Of a stretch of 64,000 bases of DNA, positions 28,999 through 40,440 are shown piece by piece. Below the pieces are notes generated by a model that was not told the origin of the DNA, made no database searches, and saw only the letters and a program-made list of their open reading frames with translations. Source of the DNA: Choanephora cucurbitarum (lineage: Eukaryota; Mucoromycota; Mucoromycetes; Mucorales; Choanephoraceae); contig JAIWNI010000051.1 of NCBI GenBank assembly GCA_025331435.1, positions 124,001 to 188,000 on the forward strand, in the 5' to 3' direction. Position numbers and translations under genes: made by a program. The stretch's first letter is position 1. Each line of letters starts with the position of its first letter.

Positions 28999-31066
28999 CC
29001 CCAAAGGTTGAAATAAGAGAGAGACATATGATAAAAGAAAGGAAGTAGTGGATGTATGAGTAGAAGAAGAAGAAAAAACAAAGAGTGAAAGAATCAAGCT
29101 TTTTTTTATACATGTTCTTGACTTCTGTCAAACCGGCGTTAGTCTGTTATAGACGTTTTTCAGCTTAGCTATTGCTTTCATCACATGCAGTACACACTAC
29201 CACCCTAACAACCAATCGCTTCCCTTCCTGTCTATCTTTTTTTTTTTTTTTTTACCTCACACACACTCTCTTCTTCTCTCTCTTTCTCCTTCAAACGTTT
29301 CATACACTTGTTACACTTGAGCTATCAAGAGTCGAGACCTTCCTCTTTAATTCCCCTTCTTTCCTATCGCTTTGGGATTGTTGGATCGATCCTTTTGCAG
29401 ACATAACTGTGTAATCTGTACAACACCACTAGTCTGCTTTTTTTTTCTTTTGGTAATGGTTTGGTTTCAGTTCTCCTTAACAACAAAAGATAATGTTTTG
29501 TTGGGAATTACAGAGAAGGGTAAGATAGAGAGATGCGGCGCTGATACAGTGTCTTTTCTTTTATCTCACACTACAAACCAGAAAAGAAGATGAGAGATAA
29601 AAGAAAGAGGGCAAGAAAGAACAATAAGAACAATAAGGAGAAACAAAATATCTAAAGCAATCACGTGAAAAGTACACTAAACTTTCCTTTTGTTTCTGCT
29701 CACTTTGCAAAAAACCGTGTTTTTTACCTGCGTTTTGTCATGATAAGTGAATAGTACAATCCATACACGCATATTCTATCTAGTACGCTCTCGATCAACA
29801 GGCAGTCGACTCTTCTTTTTTTTCTTTTGATAATAAAGATGGTAAAGCTCTATTTGTTTATGGTTACCTACTAATTGGATTTCCTTTCTAAGCAACATCC
29901 TCCAAACCATCGTCTGACATCTCTCTATCTCTGCCACTCACTTTTTTTTCTTCTTTTCTTCGAGTGCAACGAGTGTATACCAAAAGCCCATCGTGCTATA
30001 TCACTACGCGCCAGTTAGGCATGCAGTAGTATACATCTACAAAGATATAAAGAAACTTTTTTCTTCCTTCTTTTGGTAGTGCACTCGATGAAGACCTGTC
30101 AAATTTACAAACCCAGAAAGGAAGCTTATTTTTTTCTTGGTTCATTGTTTATTTTCTGAACAAGGAGGTGTCACAATCAATGCATCTAATTTTTTTCTTG
30201 CTTTCTCTTTCTTTCTTTTTTACAACATACTATATACAGTCTAGAAACAACAGATGATGTAGTCATTACCACCTTGTTCGCACAATCTTCAAAAAGGCAA
30301 AAATGTACTATCTACCAGTCAAAAAAAAAGTGAGAAAGATAAAAAAGGAAAAAGAAAAAGATCGCCAACTTCGGCCATCCAAATTTAGTAATGGTAGTAA
30401 CAATAGTAGAAGTTGTTGTGTTTGAAATGCTGTTGATACTTTCTCTCAACAAACTGGTGCTAAAAAGTATAAGACTATAGCCAAGCAAAATAAAATCTTT
30501 AGAAAGCTAGTTCTTCCAGTATCAAGCAACTTGATGTTGAGAATGATGAACGTAGGAAAGCAATCAGATCGTGTTGACAGACCAGAGAAAAATGACTGTG
30601 CAGTCGATCTTCAAAGCATATCCGCAGACTGGCAAAATCACCCAAGATAGTTAAATGAAAACTGCGTCATTTGTCTATCGATAAGGCATGACCTGTGTCA
30701 ATGCGATAACTAATTTAGTAACTGAAAAAAAAAAGGGAAGAGAAGGGAAGGGAAGGGAAAGAGACAAAACAGGCTACATTTGGTGTAACACATCCGTGCA
30801 TGTTGTTTATGCTATTGTTAACTAGACAAAAGGAGAAGATGATGGAAAGCTTGCGAGCAAAGGAATAGTGAGAGAGAGTGAACAACTTGCTGAAGGGTTT
30901 CTTTAGCGGTAGTGATGGTCAGATCAAAGTGTTAGTCTGTTGTGTATATGTTTTTTGTTGATGCTTTCGCAATACCAACACAACCTTTGGTGGAAACTGT
31001 GCTAAAGAAAACAGGATCTACAACAGAACTCACTTTTCTGGTGGTAGCTCATCTTCATATTACTCC

Positions 31067-31300
31067 TTGCAGGCAGAATCAGCTAAAGTAAGTAACAGTA
31101 GTGGACGAAAAATTGATATGAAATCTGCAACTACCAACGGTATTGAAGTTGTCCTGTGTGAGTTTAAGAAGAACGTTGACAGAAATGAACTGGACAAGCA
31201 ACAAGGCAAACGCTGTCGCTTGAAAGTCTCTCTGCTTGAAGATTTGAACACAATCAACATAAGCGACATAATAATCACAACGATTTGGGGCGATATGTGA
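31067..31300 (+). pseudogene. Fragment of an unknown protein family (left-arm copy)
   Basis: A 77-residue frame following a good 3' splice acceptor (TCCTTGCAG at 31072). It contains the block GRKIDMKSATTNGIEVVLCE, then FKK and a KQQGKRCRL motif. Blocks of this style (a kinase-free RKID..., then E-F-K-K, then K-Q-Q-x-K-x-x-R) occur in expanded, uncharacterised mucoromycote proteins I have seen, but I cannot name a domain. An upstream exon and downstream continuation are degraded. An identical copy is in the right arm. Confidence 0.4.
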
Positions 31301-31935
31301 TTGTAGTACTTTACTAATACTTGATACCTACAACGCTTGCCTTCAGGCTGTCAAGGCAAGCTTATTGCCATTTATTTTGCTTATCCTATCGGCAATGTAT
31401 AGGCTCTCACTGATCGAATACTTTTGGATGACGTACTTGTCCAAAGCATGGTAGCATTATACCAATGAAAAGCTAGCATCTTTCTTTGTTTGATCAATAG
31501 CGGTAGTAAAATTGAAAATGAGCTGATTTCCGACCAAAAATGCTGGCTTTTATGTATTCTTTGAAGCCTTTTGAAAGGATTATATCAAAATTATTCCTTT
31601 TATCACATCTAGAGACAAACAAGTCAGTGGCCACAAGCAGACACAGTAAAACATCGCTTCAAGGGGTGTAGTGAGTGTGTTTGCCTTCAGACATATGTAT
31701 GTATACAACCGTTTAAGAAAATTCGCAACCAAGATCAGCCAATAAGACCAGAAGCATTTTTGAATGAGTCGTATTGTCATGTAGACCACCATTCAAAACC
31801 CCCTCCCTCCCTAGGCAGCATCTAGAGCAACTGTTAATGAGAAGAGCAAAGGCTCAATGCTGATGACATTTGCTGTCTTAGCTGTCTATACTCAAAACTG
31901 AAAGCGGAGGGTTAGCATGATTAAAGACAACATTA

Positions 31936-32480
31936 TGCTGATTGAACAAACATTTGTTTGAGTTTACCATGAAGGAACATAAGAAAAATATTATTTCGTA
32001 AACTTGCTGAAATCGATATTCTTCCTTAATTACAGCTTGATGTGATAAATAACAATATCAAAGAAGTCGATCCTTCAATGGTAGTTACATTATCAACATC
32101 AAACAAAGTGACATAAAATACAACGCTTAGAATGGGAAATCGCCTTGACTTGCGAGTTCAATAATTTCTTGTTGTTGTATTGAATAGGTTTATAAGAGAG
32201 AGATCAAGCGAAGTGCGAATAAGACTCAACCTTATTTTTTTTGGAGAGAAACTAATTGATTTTCCAAGCATACAAAGCTTACTTCTATTTATACTTTCTA
32301 ACTATTGCCAAGAAGTGATTTGATCTTTGATGCACTATGTCTATCTTTCTTGCACTTTAAGTCACATCTTAACTACAGAAACAATTCGAGAAATGACATC
32401 TTTCTGAAATGTGAGCCGCTAGAGGTAATAGAAAATCTAATATATTAAAACAATGGGATTGAATCCTTGGAAAATATCAA
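31936..32480. other. Loop segment between left arm and Helitron gene
   Basis: About 545 bp of AT-rich DNA without a recognisable frame. The Helitron 5' terminus (expected TC...) should lie in or near here, but I could not fix it. Confidence 0.35.
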
Positions 32481-32528
32481 GTTAGTCTTCCGGGCTGAAG
32501 GTGTTCCCGATCGTAGACGCTATTATAA

Positions 32529-35117
32529 TTGGTGGTGAAAACGATGATGACACTCCCAACTCAAGAGACATTGTTTTCCGATACCAAGACAATTCACTTA
32601 CTAGAGTTAATGAGTCCAATCAGTTCTACGACCCATTACACTATGTTCTTTTGTTTCCTTCGGGTGAACCTGGATAGAAAATTAACACCAAGAGTACCTC
32701 TGGCAACCCTAAGATAACTGTCATGGAGTTTTACAGCTTTCGGTTGATGTATAGACCAAATGACAACCATCTTTTGCATTCCTTTGGCAATCTCTTTCAA
32801 CAGTATATTGTTGACAATTATGCTAAAATGGAACAAAATCGATTGTCATACATTCGTTTGAACCAGAAAAAGCTAAGATGTGAGGCCTATCAAGGTTTGC
32901 AAGATGCTGTCCATGTCAATGATTACATCAACTCGGCTGATCCACAAAGTCTGGCGAACATCAGCAAAAGAGTTATATTGCCATCTTCGTTTATTGGTGG
33001 TCCACGCCACACGGCTCAACTTTATCAGGATGCCCTTAGTATTGTTAGAAGATTCGGTAAACCTGACTACTTCATTACTTTCACATGTAATCCTATGTGG
33101 CCCAAAATCCAACGAGAATCGTTATTTCATCAAAAAGTTTCAGATCGACCCGATCTTTGCTCTAGAGTTTTTAACCTTAAGCTTCGAGAACTTCTAGATG
33201 ATTTGACAAAAAAGCGTGTCTTAGGTAAAGCCATTGCGTTCATTTATACCATTGAGTTTCAAAAGCGAGGCTTGCCTCATGCACACATTCTCTTGATCGT
33301 TGATCCTTCTGACAAACCACAAACCATCGAGGATTATGATAAGGTTGTATCTGCTGAGATTCCTGATCCTAATGCTTATCCTTTAGCATATGAAACAATT
33401 ACCAAACATATGGTTCATGGTCCATGTGGAATCCTGAATTTTAACGCTGTCTGTATGGATGCAGAGAAAGGATGTACGAAAGGGTACCCCAAGGAATTCT
33501 GTGAAGAAACAACTGTCAATCCCAATGGAGGCTATCCTATCTATAGAAGACGCAACAATGTATCATCAATCCCCAAAATCATCAATGGACATACCTACAA
33601 CATAGATAATTGCTGGATTGTACCACACAGCTTATGCCTTTGTTCAAAGTATGATGCACACATCAATGTCGAGCTATGCTCTTCTATCAATAGTGTCAAG
33701 TACGCTTACAAATATGTGTATAAAGGTCATAATCGCGCATCTATGTCTGTTGAACAAAGCGATGAGATCAAGCCATTCGTTGATGCTAGATACGTATCTG
33801 CACCCGAAGCTTGCTGGATATTGTTCTCCTTTCAAGATGCTTGCCGTGCTTTGCACTTACTTGAATCTGATGACCAATGGAGTCGATGTTTAGAAGAGGC
33901 TGCTCAAATTCAAACTCCTATTAGTCTTAGAAGACTATTTACCATTTTGTTAATTTTCTGTACGCCATCTGATCCCTATCAACTTTGGCTGGAATTTCGA
34001 AATGAGTTATCGGAAGACTATCTTCATCAACTTGGAAATGATCCCTGTTTTGATTCGGTTCTAAACAGTATCTCTGAAACAGCTTGCAATAATACATTGC
34101 TTGATATCGATGATATTTTAGCCACACAACATGGAACAAACTTAATTCGCTATCCCGGATTTGTGCTGCCAACTACCGATACGAGAAGCCATTATGCTAA
34201 TGCAGGTGTCAGTCGCTTGATTTGAGAACAAGATAGACTAAACATGTTTGCCCAGCAAAGTTCTGTCTTTGAGGATATTGGTAGATTAAACACTCTCCAA
34301 CGTCAAGTCTTCGATGCCATCATGCGATGTGTCGGAAGGGACGGCTACCAATCAAAAGAATATCCCAGAATTTTCTTTGCTCATCCAAGGCAATAACCTT
34401 TTAAACCTTTTGTCTGCAATTTATCCAGAAATATTCTCCAGTGAGAATACTATCTACACAAATCCTCAGAGTCTGATCAAAGCAGGAATTCTTACACCTA
34501 CTAATTCTTTTGTTGCTGAAATAAATCATCTCTTGATTCAACGATTTCCTGGAGAATTAAAGACTTACTTCAGAGCTGATGAACTTCTCAATAATGAGCA
34601 AAACATGGAGTATCCAGTTGAACTGCTTCACCGGATTGAAAATGGATCCATTCCTCCCCATGAGCTCAAGTTAAAGGTTGATTCGCCCATCATGCTTCTT
34701 AGAAACTTAGACGTCACAAATGGTTTGTGCAATGGTACTCGATTGGTAGTCAAATCATTATTGCAACATGTCATTGAGGCAACTATTGAAGCCGGCGCAT
34801 TTGTAGGCTCAGTAGTATGCATTCCACGCATCAGATTTATTACTGACTCTAATGACGCTATTCAATTCAGTCGTTTTCAATTTCCTGTAAGACTTGGTTT
34901 TGCAATGACTATCAACAAAGCTCAAGGCCAAACACTTGAAAAAGTTGGTTTGTATTTGTCAAAGCCTGTTTCTAGTCATGGCCAACTTTATGTTGCTCTA
35001 TCCCGAGTCAAGCAAAAAGAATCATTAAAGATTCTAATTGGTAAATCCACTGCTATTCCATCAAGATATAGAGCATATCACACCAGAAATGTTGTCTACA
35101 AAGAAGTATTTATTTAA
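32529..35117 (+). pseudogene. Helitron Rep-helicase gene, internally deleted and nonsense-mutated
   Basis: Two long frames, 32529-34225 after reading through one stop and 34314-35117, make up a broken RepHel transposase. The Helitron_like_N domain is clear: GKPDYFITFTCNPMWP, the HUH-type motif GLPHAHILL, and the two-tyrosine segment KYAYKYVYKGHN of a rolling-circle Rep nuclease. The helicase half keeps only the C-terminal Pif1-type motifs (FAMTINKAQGQTL, GQLYVALSRV). Walker A and B are missing because a deletion joins RLNTLQRQVFDAI-type sequence near 34310 to a downstream part. A TAG at 32675-32677 replaces the Trp expected in SGEPGW. A second deletion follows EACWILFSF near 33830. The element is therefore not autonomous. 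Confidence 0.88.
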
Positions 35118-35168
35118 AGGCCTACTCTTTCTTATCTTATTATTATCGTATATCATATCAATAAACTT

Positions 35169-35192
35169 ATATATATATATATATATATATAT
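35169..35192. repeat. (TA)n microsatellite
   Basis: About 12 uninterrupted TA units, 50 bp beyond the Helitron stop codon. Confidence 0.85.
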
Positions 35193-35301
35193 CATCTAAC
35201 AAACATAAAATTATATTTGGTCCTGAACAAACCCATCTCATTGAGCTCTGATCCATCCATTCGGATTAGCTTTATTCTTTCTCATTGCCCCGAGACACAT
35301 G

Positions 35302-35386
35302 TTTTTTTTTTACCAAAGCGATGGTTTAAAATAGCCCTTTCGCTGCGCTTCGTATATTTTAAACCATCGCTTTGGTAAAAAAAAAA
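35302..35386. repeat. Long perfect hairpin, 32-bp stem and 21-nt loop
   Basis: 35302-35333 is exactly complementary to 35355-35386. The stem consists of a 10-bp T/A run followed by 22 bp including CCAAAGCGATGGTTTAAAAT. The 21-nt loop is GC-rich (GCCCTTTCGCTGCGCTTCG inside). It lies between the Helitron 3' end and the TAF10 3' end. It may be a small inverted-repeat element, a Helitron terminal structure or a hairpin RNA source. The sequence alone does not decide. Confidence 0.8.
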
Positions 35387-35774
35387 ATATGGGTGGGGCC
35401 CCCACATTGAACTCCTCATCGGATTAGTTGGCCTGCGCCAGCACGAGCATCTTACAAAGCGCAGCGTACCGTACCGTAATGAAAAAATCGACAAATAGCG
35501 CACTCATTTGATACAGGTCAAGCTTATGGTGGGATCTAGTCTCAAGCGTAAAAACATAGACATGTAATTGAAAGGCAAAAGTTTGAATCGATGCATTTTA
35601 GCGATTTTGTTTGTTCTTATGGTCTAAAGTTGGAGTTACGCTTGAACAAAGTGCATTTCTGCAATCAATAGTTGTGTGATCTTCATTGCAGTTTAAGTGT
35701 TTATTGGTGTGACATGCTTTTGAAGATGATGCATGAGAAAAGAAATATGTGGATTGTTAATGGTAAAGAGTATT

Positions 35775-36393
35775 CTAAGCTTCTGGCTCGTTTCCACTAT
35801 GAGCCATCAAAGCGGAAGATAACTCTTCTAAGCGCAAAATCTTCTTCTGAGCCTTTTTTGGAGTAAAAATTTGCACACAATGTGTCAGACTTTAAGTTGA
35901 AAGAAAACAAGAAAAAAATGATAGGAATAACATAGACTGACCTGATTTATGCTTTCTGCCTCGTTCTGTTTTGATTGAGTGAGCTTAAGAGCATGTTCTG
36001 CAACATCAGTGAGATACTTTTGCGCTGCCAAAGCAAACAGCTTCTTTCTATTGAAGACAATATCAATAATCTTCACGAGTTCGAAGCTAACTGCTCTTAT
36101 GTTACATTTTGGTATCCTCGCAGTCAAATCCTGATCGGCTCAGATAGTAATCAATGACATTTTCAGGTATCTACGTCCCAAGAAATAAAGATACATTACT
36201 CAACTCAATAAGCAAACTAACTTCTTGAGGTTAAAATTAATCTTACAATGGAAGTGTAGTTATCCATGGAAGCCAATATTTCCGCTACTTGTCTTTCATT
36301 GTCGACTAAAGATTTTGGCGCCTTTGTATCTCCATCAGTATTAGCGTCAAAAGATGTTGCAGGAGTCGTTGAGTCTGTATAAGTAGAATTCAT
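35775..36393 (-). CDS. TAF10: TAF10, TFIID/SAGA histone-fold subunit
   Basis: Four exons (36393-36247, 36170-36106, 36047-35942, 35852-35775) join in frame to 131 residues with no lesion. TAF10 is a histone-fold subunit shared by TFIID and SAGA. Signatures in order: LASMDNYTSIIPENVIDYYL, SRSGFDCEDTKI (spliced), KKLFALAAQKYLTDVAEHAL, and the C-terminal LEELSSALMAHSGN. These match the family blocks DYTPxIPD, YYLxRxGF, LALAAQKFIxDIA and LTMEDLxxAL. The last exon uses the acceptor AAAAAAG before GCTCAG; the earlier AG is out of phase. The length is compact but complete. The gene lies inside the loop of the giant inverted repeat, between a dead Helitron and a dead transposase. It could be the host's only copy or a captured duplicate with introns retained. 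Confidence 0.86.
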
Positions 36394-36686
36394 ACAAGTT
36401 CTGAAGAAAAGAAAAAAAACGCACATCTTTATGAATGACTCTCCGATCCCTTTCTGCTGTCTTGATTTTGGGTGTCCGAAATATATATTCATTAATTTTC
36501 TTCCTCATCCAATTTTGATTTTCTCGAGTTGCATCCATTCGATTCTGATGAGACTAGTACCATTCTGAAGCTCATACTGGCGGATTTATGCAAATGTTGT
36601 TAGTTTCTATATTAATTTTACTTCGTCACTATGCATTTTCATAGTTGTGGTTTTCAAAAATAACAACTTCTTTATTAGGTTAAAAC
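36394..36686. other. Spacer, TAF10 promoter region
   Basis: About 290 bp between the TAF10 ATG and the 3' end of the transposase remnant, both on the minus strand. A minus-strand frame upstream of the TAF10 Met (36394-36538) is in phase with nothing conserved. I take the internal Met as the start. Confidence 0.35.
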
Positions 36687-37552
36687 TCAGATGGAAGAAG
36701 CCTCATCAACATTTATCTCTTGTTCTTTACATTTCTCAACGAAGTCACCATGGTATTTGAGGCATTGCTGAAGAGACTTCTTCCAGAATAACAGGAGATA
36801 AAATCCTTGTTTCTTAGATAGATTTTCTTCAAGATTCTTCTTCAGCGTGTTAGCAGTTTCCTTCTCCTTGTCATTGAACGCTATCTTATTCTTTGTCATC
36901 CCCCAAACCCTATCAATTGGTTGTAGTTCGCAATGGTCGGGGGAGGGGGGAGGAGCGGTAATTATGATGGTGCACCCATAATTTTCTGCTATCAAGTATG
37001 TTTTGTAAACAGGTTCAATTGCAAGATTCTTTACGATTTTCAAAATCTCACTTTTTTCTTTGGTTGATCTGGGTCAGCCAAATACTCATTCTCAACCAAC
37101 CAAGACTTAATCTCAGCTTTTGATGCGGTTCTTGTGGTAAGATGTACCATCCATATGAATGGCACAATTGCCATAAGGGACCAGCGACACACAGAGCTTC
37201 TCGAAAAGACTGGCAAATTTGTCCTTGTCAAAGTTGCCATGGTAATCTGTCTCGATAGCTCTATTTCCTTTTGCCTGCCAAACAGTAATGTTGTCTTTAA
37301 TCATGCTAACCCTCCGCTTTCAGTTTTGAGTATAGACAGCTAAGACAGCAAATGTCATCAGCATTGAGCCTTTGCTCTTCTCATTAACAGTTGCTCTAGA
37401 TGCTGCCTAGGGGAGGGAGGGGGTTTTGAATGGTGGTCTACATGACAATACGACTCATTCAAAAATGCTTCTGGTCTTATTGGCTGATCTTGGTTGCGAA
37501 TGTTTCTTAAACGGTTGTATACATACATATGTCTGAAGGCAAACACACTCAC
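36687..37552 (-). pseudogene. DDE-superfamily transposase remnant
   Basis: Minus-strand frames at 37552-37358, 37304-37113, 37240-37040 and 37043-36687 together follow the order of a Tc1-like DDE_3 transposase. PEAFLNESYCHVDHH is where the family has a D-E-S-Y-C motif, but with Asn for the first catalytic Asp. CAIHMDGTSYHKNR carries the second Asp. The PP...HCELQPIDRVWG segment is the third acidic region. Stops and frameshifts separate the pieces, and the stretch between the first and second motifs is short, so it is inactive. The N-terminal portion (down to 37286) is inside the right arm and is mirrored in the left arm at 31671-31935. The rest is single copy in the loop. Confidence 0.75.
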
Positions 37553-37922
37553 TACACCCCTTGAAGCGATGTTTTACTGTGTCTTGCTTGTGGCCACTGA
37601 CTTGTTTGTCTCTAGATGTGATAAAAGGAATAATTTTGATATAATCCTTTCAAAAGGCTTCAAAGAATACATAAAAGCCAGCATTTTGGTCGGAAATCAG
37701 CTCATTTTCAATTTTACTACCGCTATTGATCAAACAAAGAAAGATGCTAGCTTTTCATTGGTATAATGCTACCATGCTTTGGACAAGTACGTCATCCAAA
37801 AGTATTCGATCAGTGAGAGCCTATACATTGCCGATAGGATAAGCAAAATAAATGGCAATAAGCTTGCCTTGACAGCCTGAAGGCAAGCGTTGTAGGTATC
37901 AAGTATTAGTAAAGTACTACAA

Positions 37923-38156
37923 TCACATATCGCCCCAAATCGTTGTGATTATTATGTCGCTTATGTTGATTGTGTTCAAATCTTCAAGCAGAGAGACTTT
38001 CAAGCGACAGCGTTTGCCTTGTTGCTTGTCCAGTTCATTTCTGTCAACGTTCTTCTTAAACTCACACAGGACAACTTCAATACCGTTGGTAGTTGCAGAT
38101 TTCATATCAATTTTTCGTCCACTACTGTTACTTACTTTAGCTGATTCTGCCTGCAA
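37923..38156 (-). pseudogene. Fragment of an unknown protein family (right-arm copy)
   Basis: The mirrored copy of the 77-residue frame in the left arm, identical in sequence (GRKIDMKSATTNGIEVVLCE block). As on the left, flanking coding sequence is degraded. Conservation of this frame between the arms reflects the recent duplication and is not evidence of selection. Confidence 0.4.
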
Positions 38157-40236
38157 GGAGTAATATGAAGATGAGCTACCACCAGAAAAGTGAGTTCTGT
38201 TGTAGATCCTGTTTTCTTTAGCACAGTTTCCACCAAAGGTTGTGTTGGTATTGCGAAAGCATCAACAAAAAACATATACACAACAGACTAACACTTTGAT
38301 CTGACCATCACTACCGCTAAAGAAACCCTTCAGCAAGTTGTTCACTCTCTTCTCACTATTCCTTTGCTCGCAAGCTTTCCATCATCTTCTCCTTTTGTCT
38401 AGTTAACAATAGCATAAACAAACATGCACGGATGTGTTACACCAAATGTAGCCTGTTTTGTCTCTTTCCCTTCCCTTCCCTTCTCTTCCCTTCTTTTTTT
38501 TTCAGTTACTAAATTAGTTATCGCATTGACACAGGTCATGCCTTATCGATAGACAAATGACGCAGTTTTCATTTAACTATCTTGGGTGATTTTGCCAGTC
38601 TGCGGATATGCTTTGAAGATCGACTGCACAGTCATTTTTCTCTGGTCTGTCAACACGATCTGATTGCTTTCCTACGTTCATCATTCTCAACATCAAGTTG
38701 CTTGATACTGGAAGAACTAGCTTTCTAAAGATTTTATTTTGCTTGGCTATAGTCTTATACTTTTTAGCACCAGTTTGTTGAGAGAAAGTATCAACAGCAT
38801 TTCAAACACAACAACTTCTACTATTGTTACTACCATTACTAAATTTGGATGGCCGAAGTTGGTGATCTTTTTCTTTTTCCTTTTTTATCTTTCTCACTTT
38901 TTTTTTTGACTGGTAGATAGTACATTTTTGCCTTTTTTGAAGATTGTGCGAACAAGGTGGTAATGACTACATCATCTGTTGTTTCTAGACTGTATATAGT
39001 ATGTTGTAAAAAAAGAAAAGAAAGAGAAAGCAAGAAAAAAATTAGATGCATTGATTGTGACACCTCCTTGTTCAGAAAATAAACAATGAACCAAGAAAAA
39101 AAATAAGCTTCCTTTCTGGGTTTGTAAATTTGACAGGTCTTCATCGAGTGCACTACCAAAAGAAGGAAGAAAAAAGTTTCTTTATATCTTTGTAGATGTA
39201 TACTACTGCATGCCTAACTGGCGCGTAGTGATATAGCACGATGGGCTTTTGGTATACACTCGTTGCACTCGAAGAAAAGAAGAAAAAAAAAGTGAGTGGC
39301 AGAGATAGAGAGATGTCAGACGATGGTTTGGAGGATGTTGCTTAGAAAGGAAATCCAATTAGTAGGTAACCATAAACAAATAGAGCTTTACCATCTTTAT
39401 TATCAAAAGAAAAAAAAGAAGAGTCGACTGCCTGTTGATCGAGAGCGTACTAGATAGAATATGCGTGTATGGATTGTACTATTCACTTATCATGACAAAA
39501 CGCAGGTAAAAAACACGGTTTTTTGCAAAGTGAGCAGAAACAAAAGGAAAGTTTAGTGTACTTTTCACGTGATTGATTTAGATATTTTGTTTCTCCTTAT
39601 TGTTCTTATTGTTCTTTCTTGCCCTCTTTCTTTTATCTCTCATCTTCTTTTCTGGTTTGTAGTGTGAGATAAAAGAAAAGACACTGTATCAGCGCCGCAT
39701 CTCTCTATCTTACCCTTCTCTGTAATTCCCAACAAACACATTATCTTTTGTTGTTAAGGAGAACTGAAACCAAACCATTACCAAAAGAAAAAAAAAAGCA
39801 GACTAGTGGTGTTGTACAGGATTACACAGTTATGTCTGCAAAAGGATCGATCCAACAATCCCAAAGCGACAGGAAAGAAGGGGAATTAAAGAGGAAGGTC
39901 TCGACTCTTGATAGCTCAAGTGTAACAAGTGTATGAAACGTTTGAAGGAGAAAGAGAGAGAAGAAGAGAGTGTGTGTGAGGTAAAAAAAAAAAAAAAAAA
40001 AAGATAGACAGGAAGGGAAGCGATTGGTTGTTAGGGTGGTAGTGTGTACTGCATGTGATGAAAGCAATAGCTAAGCTGAAAAACGTCTATAACAGACTAA
40101 CGCCGGTTTGACAGAAGTCAAGAACATGTATAAAAAAAAGCTTGATTCTTTCACTCTTTGTTTTTTCTTCTTCTTCTACTCATACATCCACTACTTCCTT
40201 TCTTTTATCATATGTCTCTCTCTTATTTCAACCTTT

Positions 40237-40440
40237 GGGGTTCTTTGGTTCTTCGGCGCTTTGGTTCTTTGGTGCTCTGTCTCTAAGGTTCTTTGGTTCT
40301 AAGGTCCTCTCTTGGTTCTTTGGATTCTATGGGTTCTTTGGTCCTCTCTTTTGGTCCTCTCTTTTGGTCCTCTCTTTTGGTTCTCTCTTTTGGTTTTCTC
40401 TTTTGGTTCTCTCTTTTGGTTCTCATCTAGTTTCTGGCCG
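40237..40440. repeat. Degenerate tandem repeat, CTTTGGTTCT-type units (right arm)
   Basis: The inverted counterpart of the array at 28801-28998, with a different number and order of TCCTCTCTTTTGG-type units. It is a useful marker of divergence or slippage since duplication. Confidence 0.75.

Larger units (their letters stand above)
27766..31935. repeat. Left arm of giant inverted duplication (about 4.17 kb)
   Basis: This arm is the reverse complement of 37286-41474 along its whole length. Landmarks match in mirrored order: the AACCAAAGAG-type tandem array (28801-28990 against 40240-40437), a long T run (29237-29252 against 39983-40000), the 77-residue frame (31067-31300 against 37923-38156, identical) and the segment next to the transposase. 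Differences are scattered substitutions, one-base indels and homopolymer or tandem-repeat length changes, so the copies are recent or homogenised by gene conversion. Identity stops sharply inside a transposase reading frame at 31935 and just inside TTAA at the outer end. Confidence 0.9.

Noticed and set aside
28801..29131. Phe/Gly/Trp-rich frames in the arms
   Set aside because: They are translations of the degenerate tandem repeat, with no gene structure.
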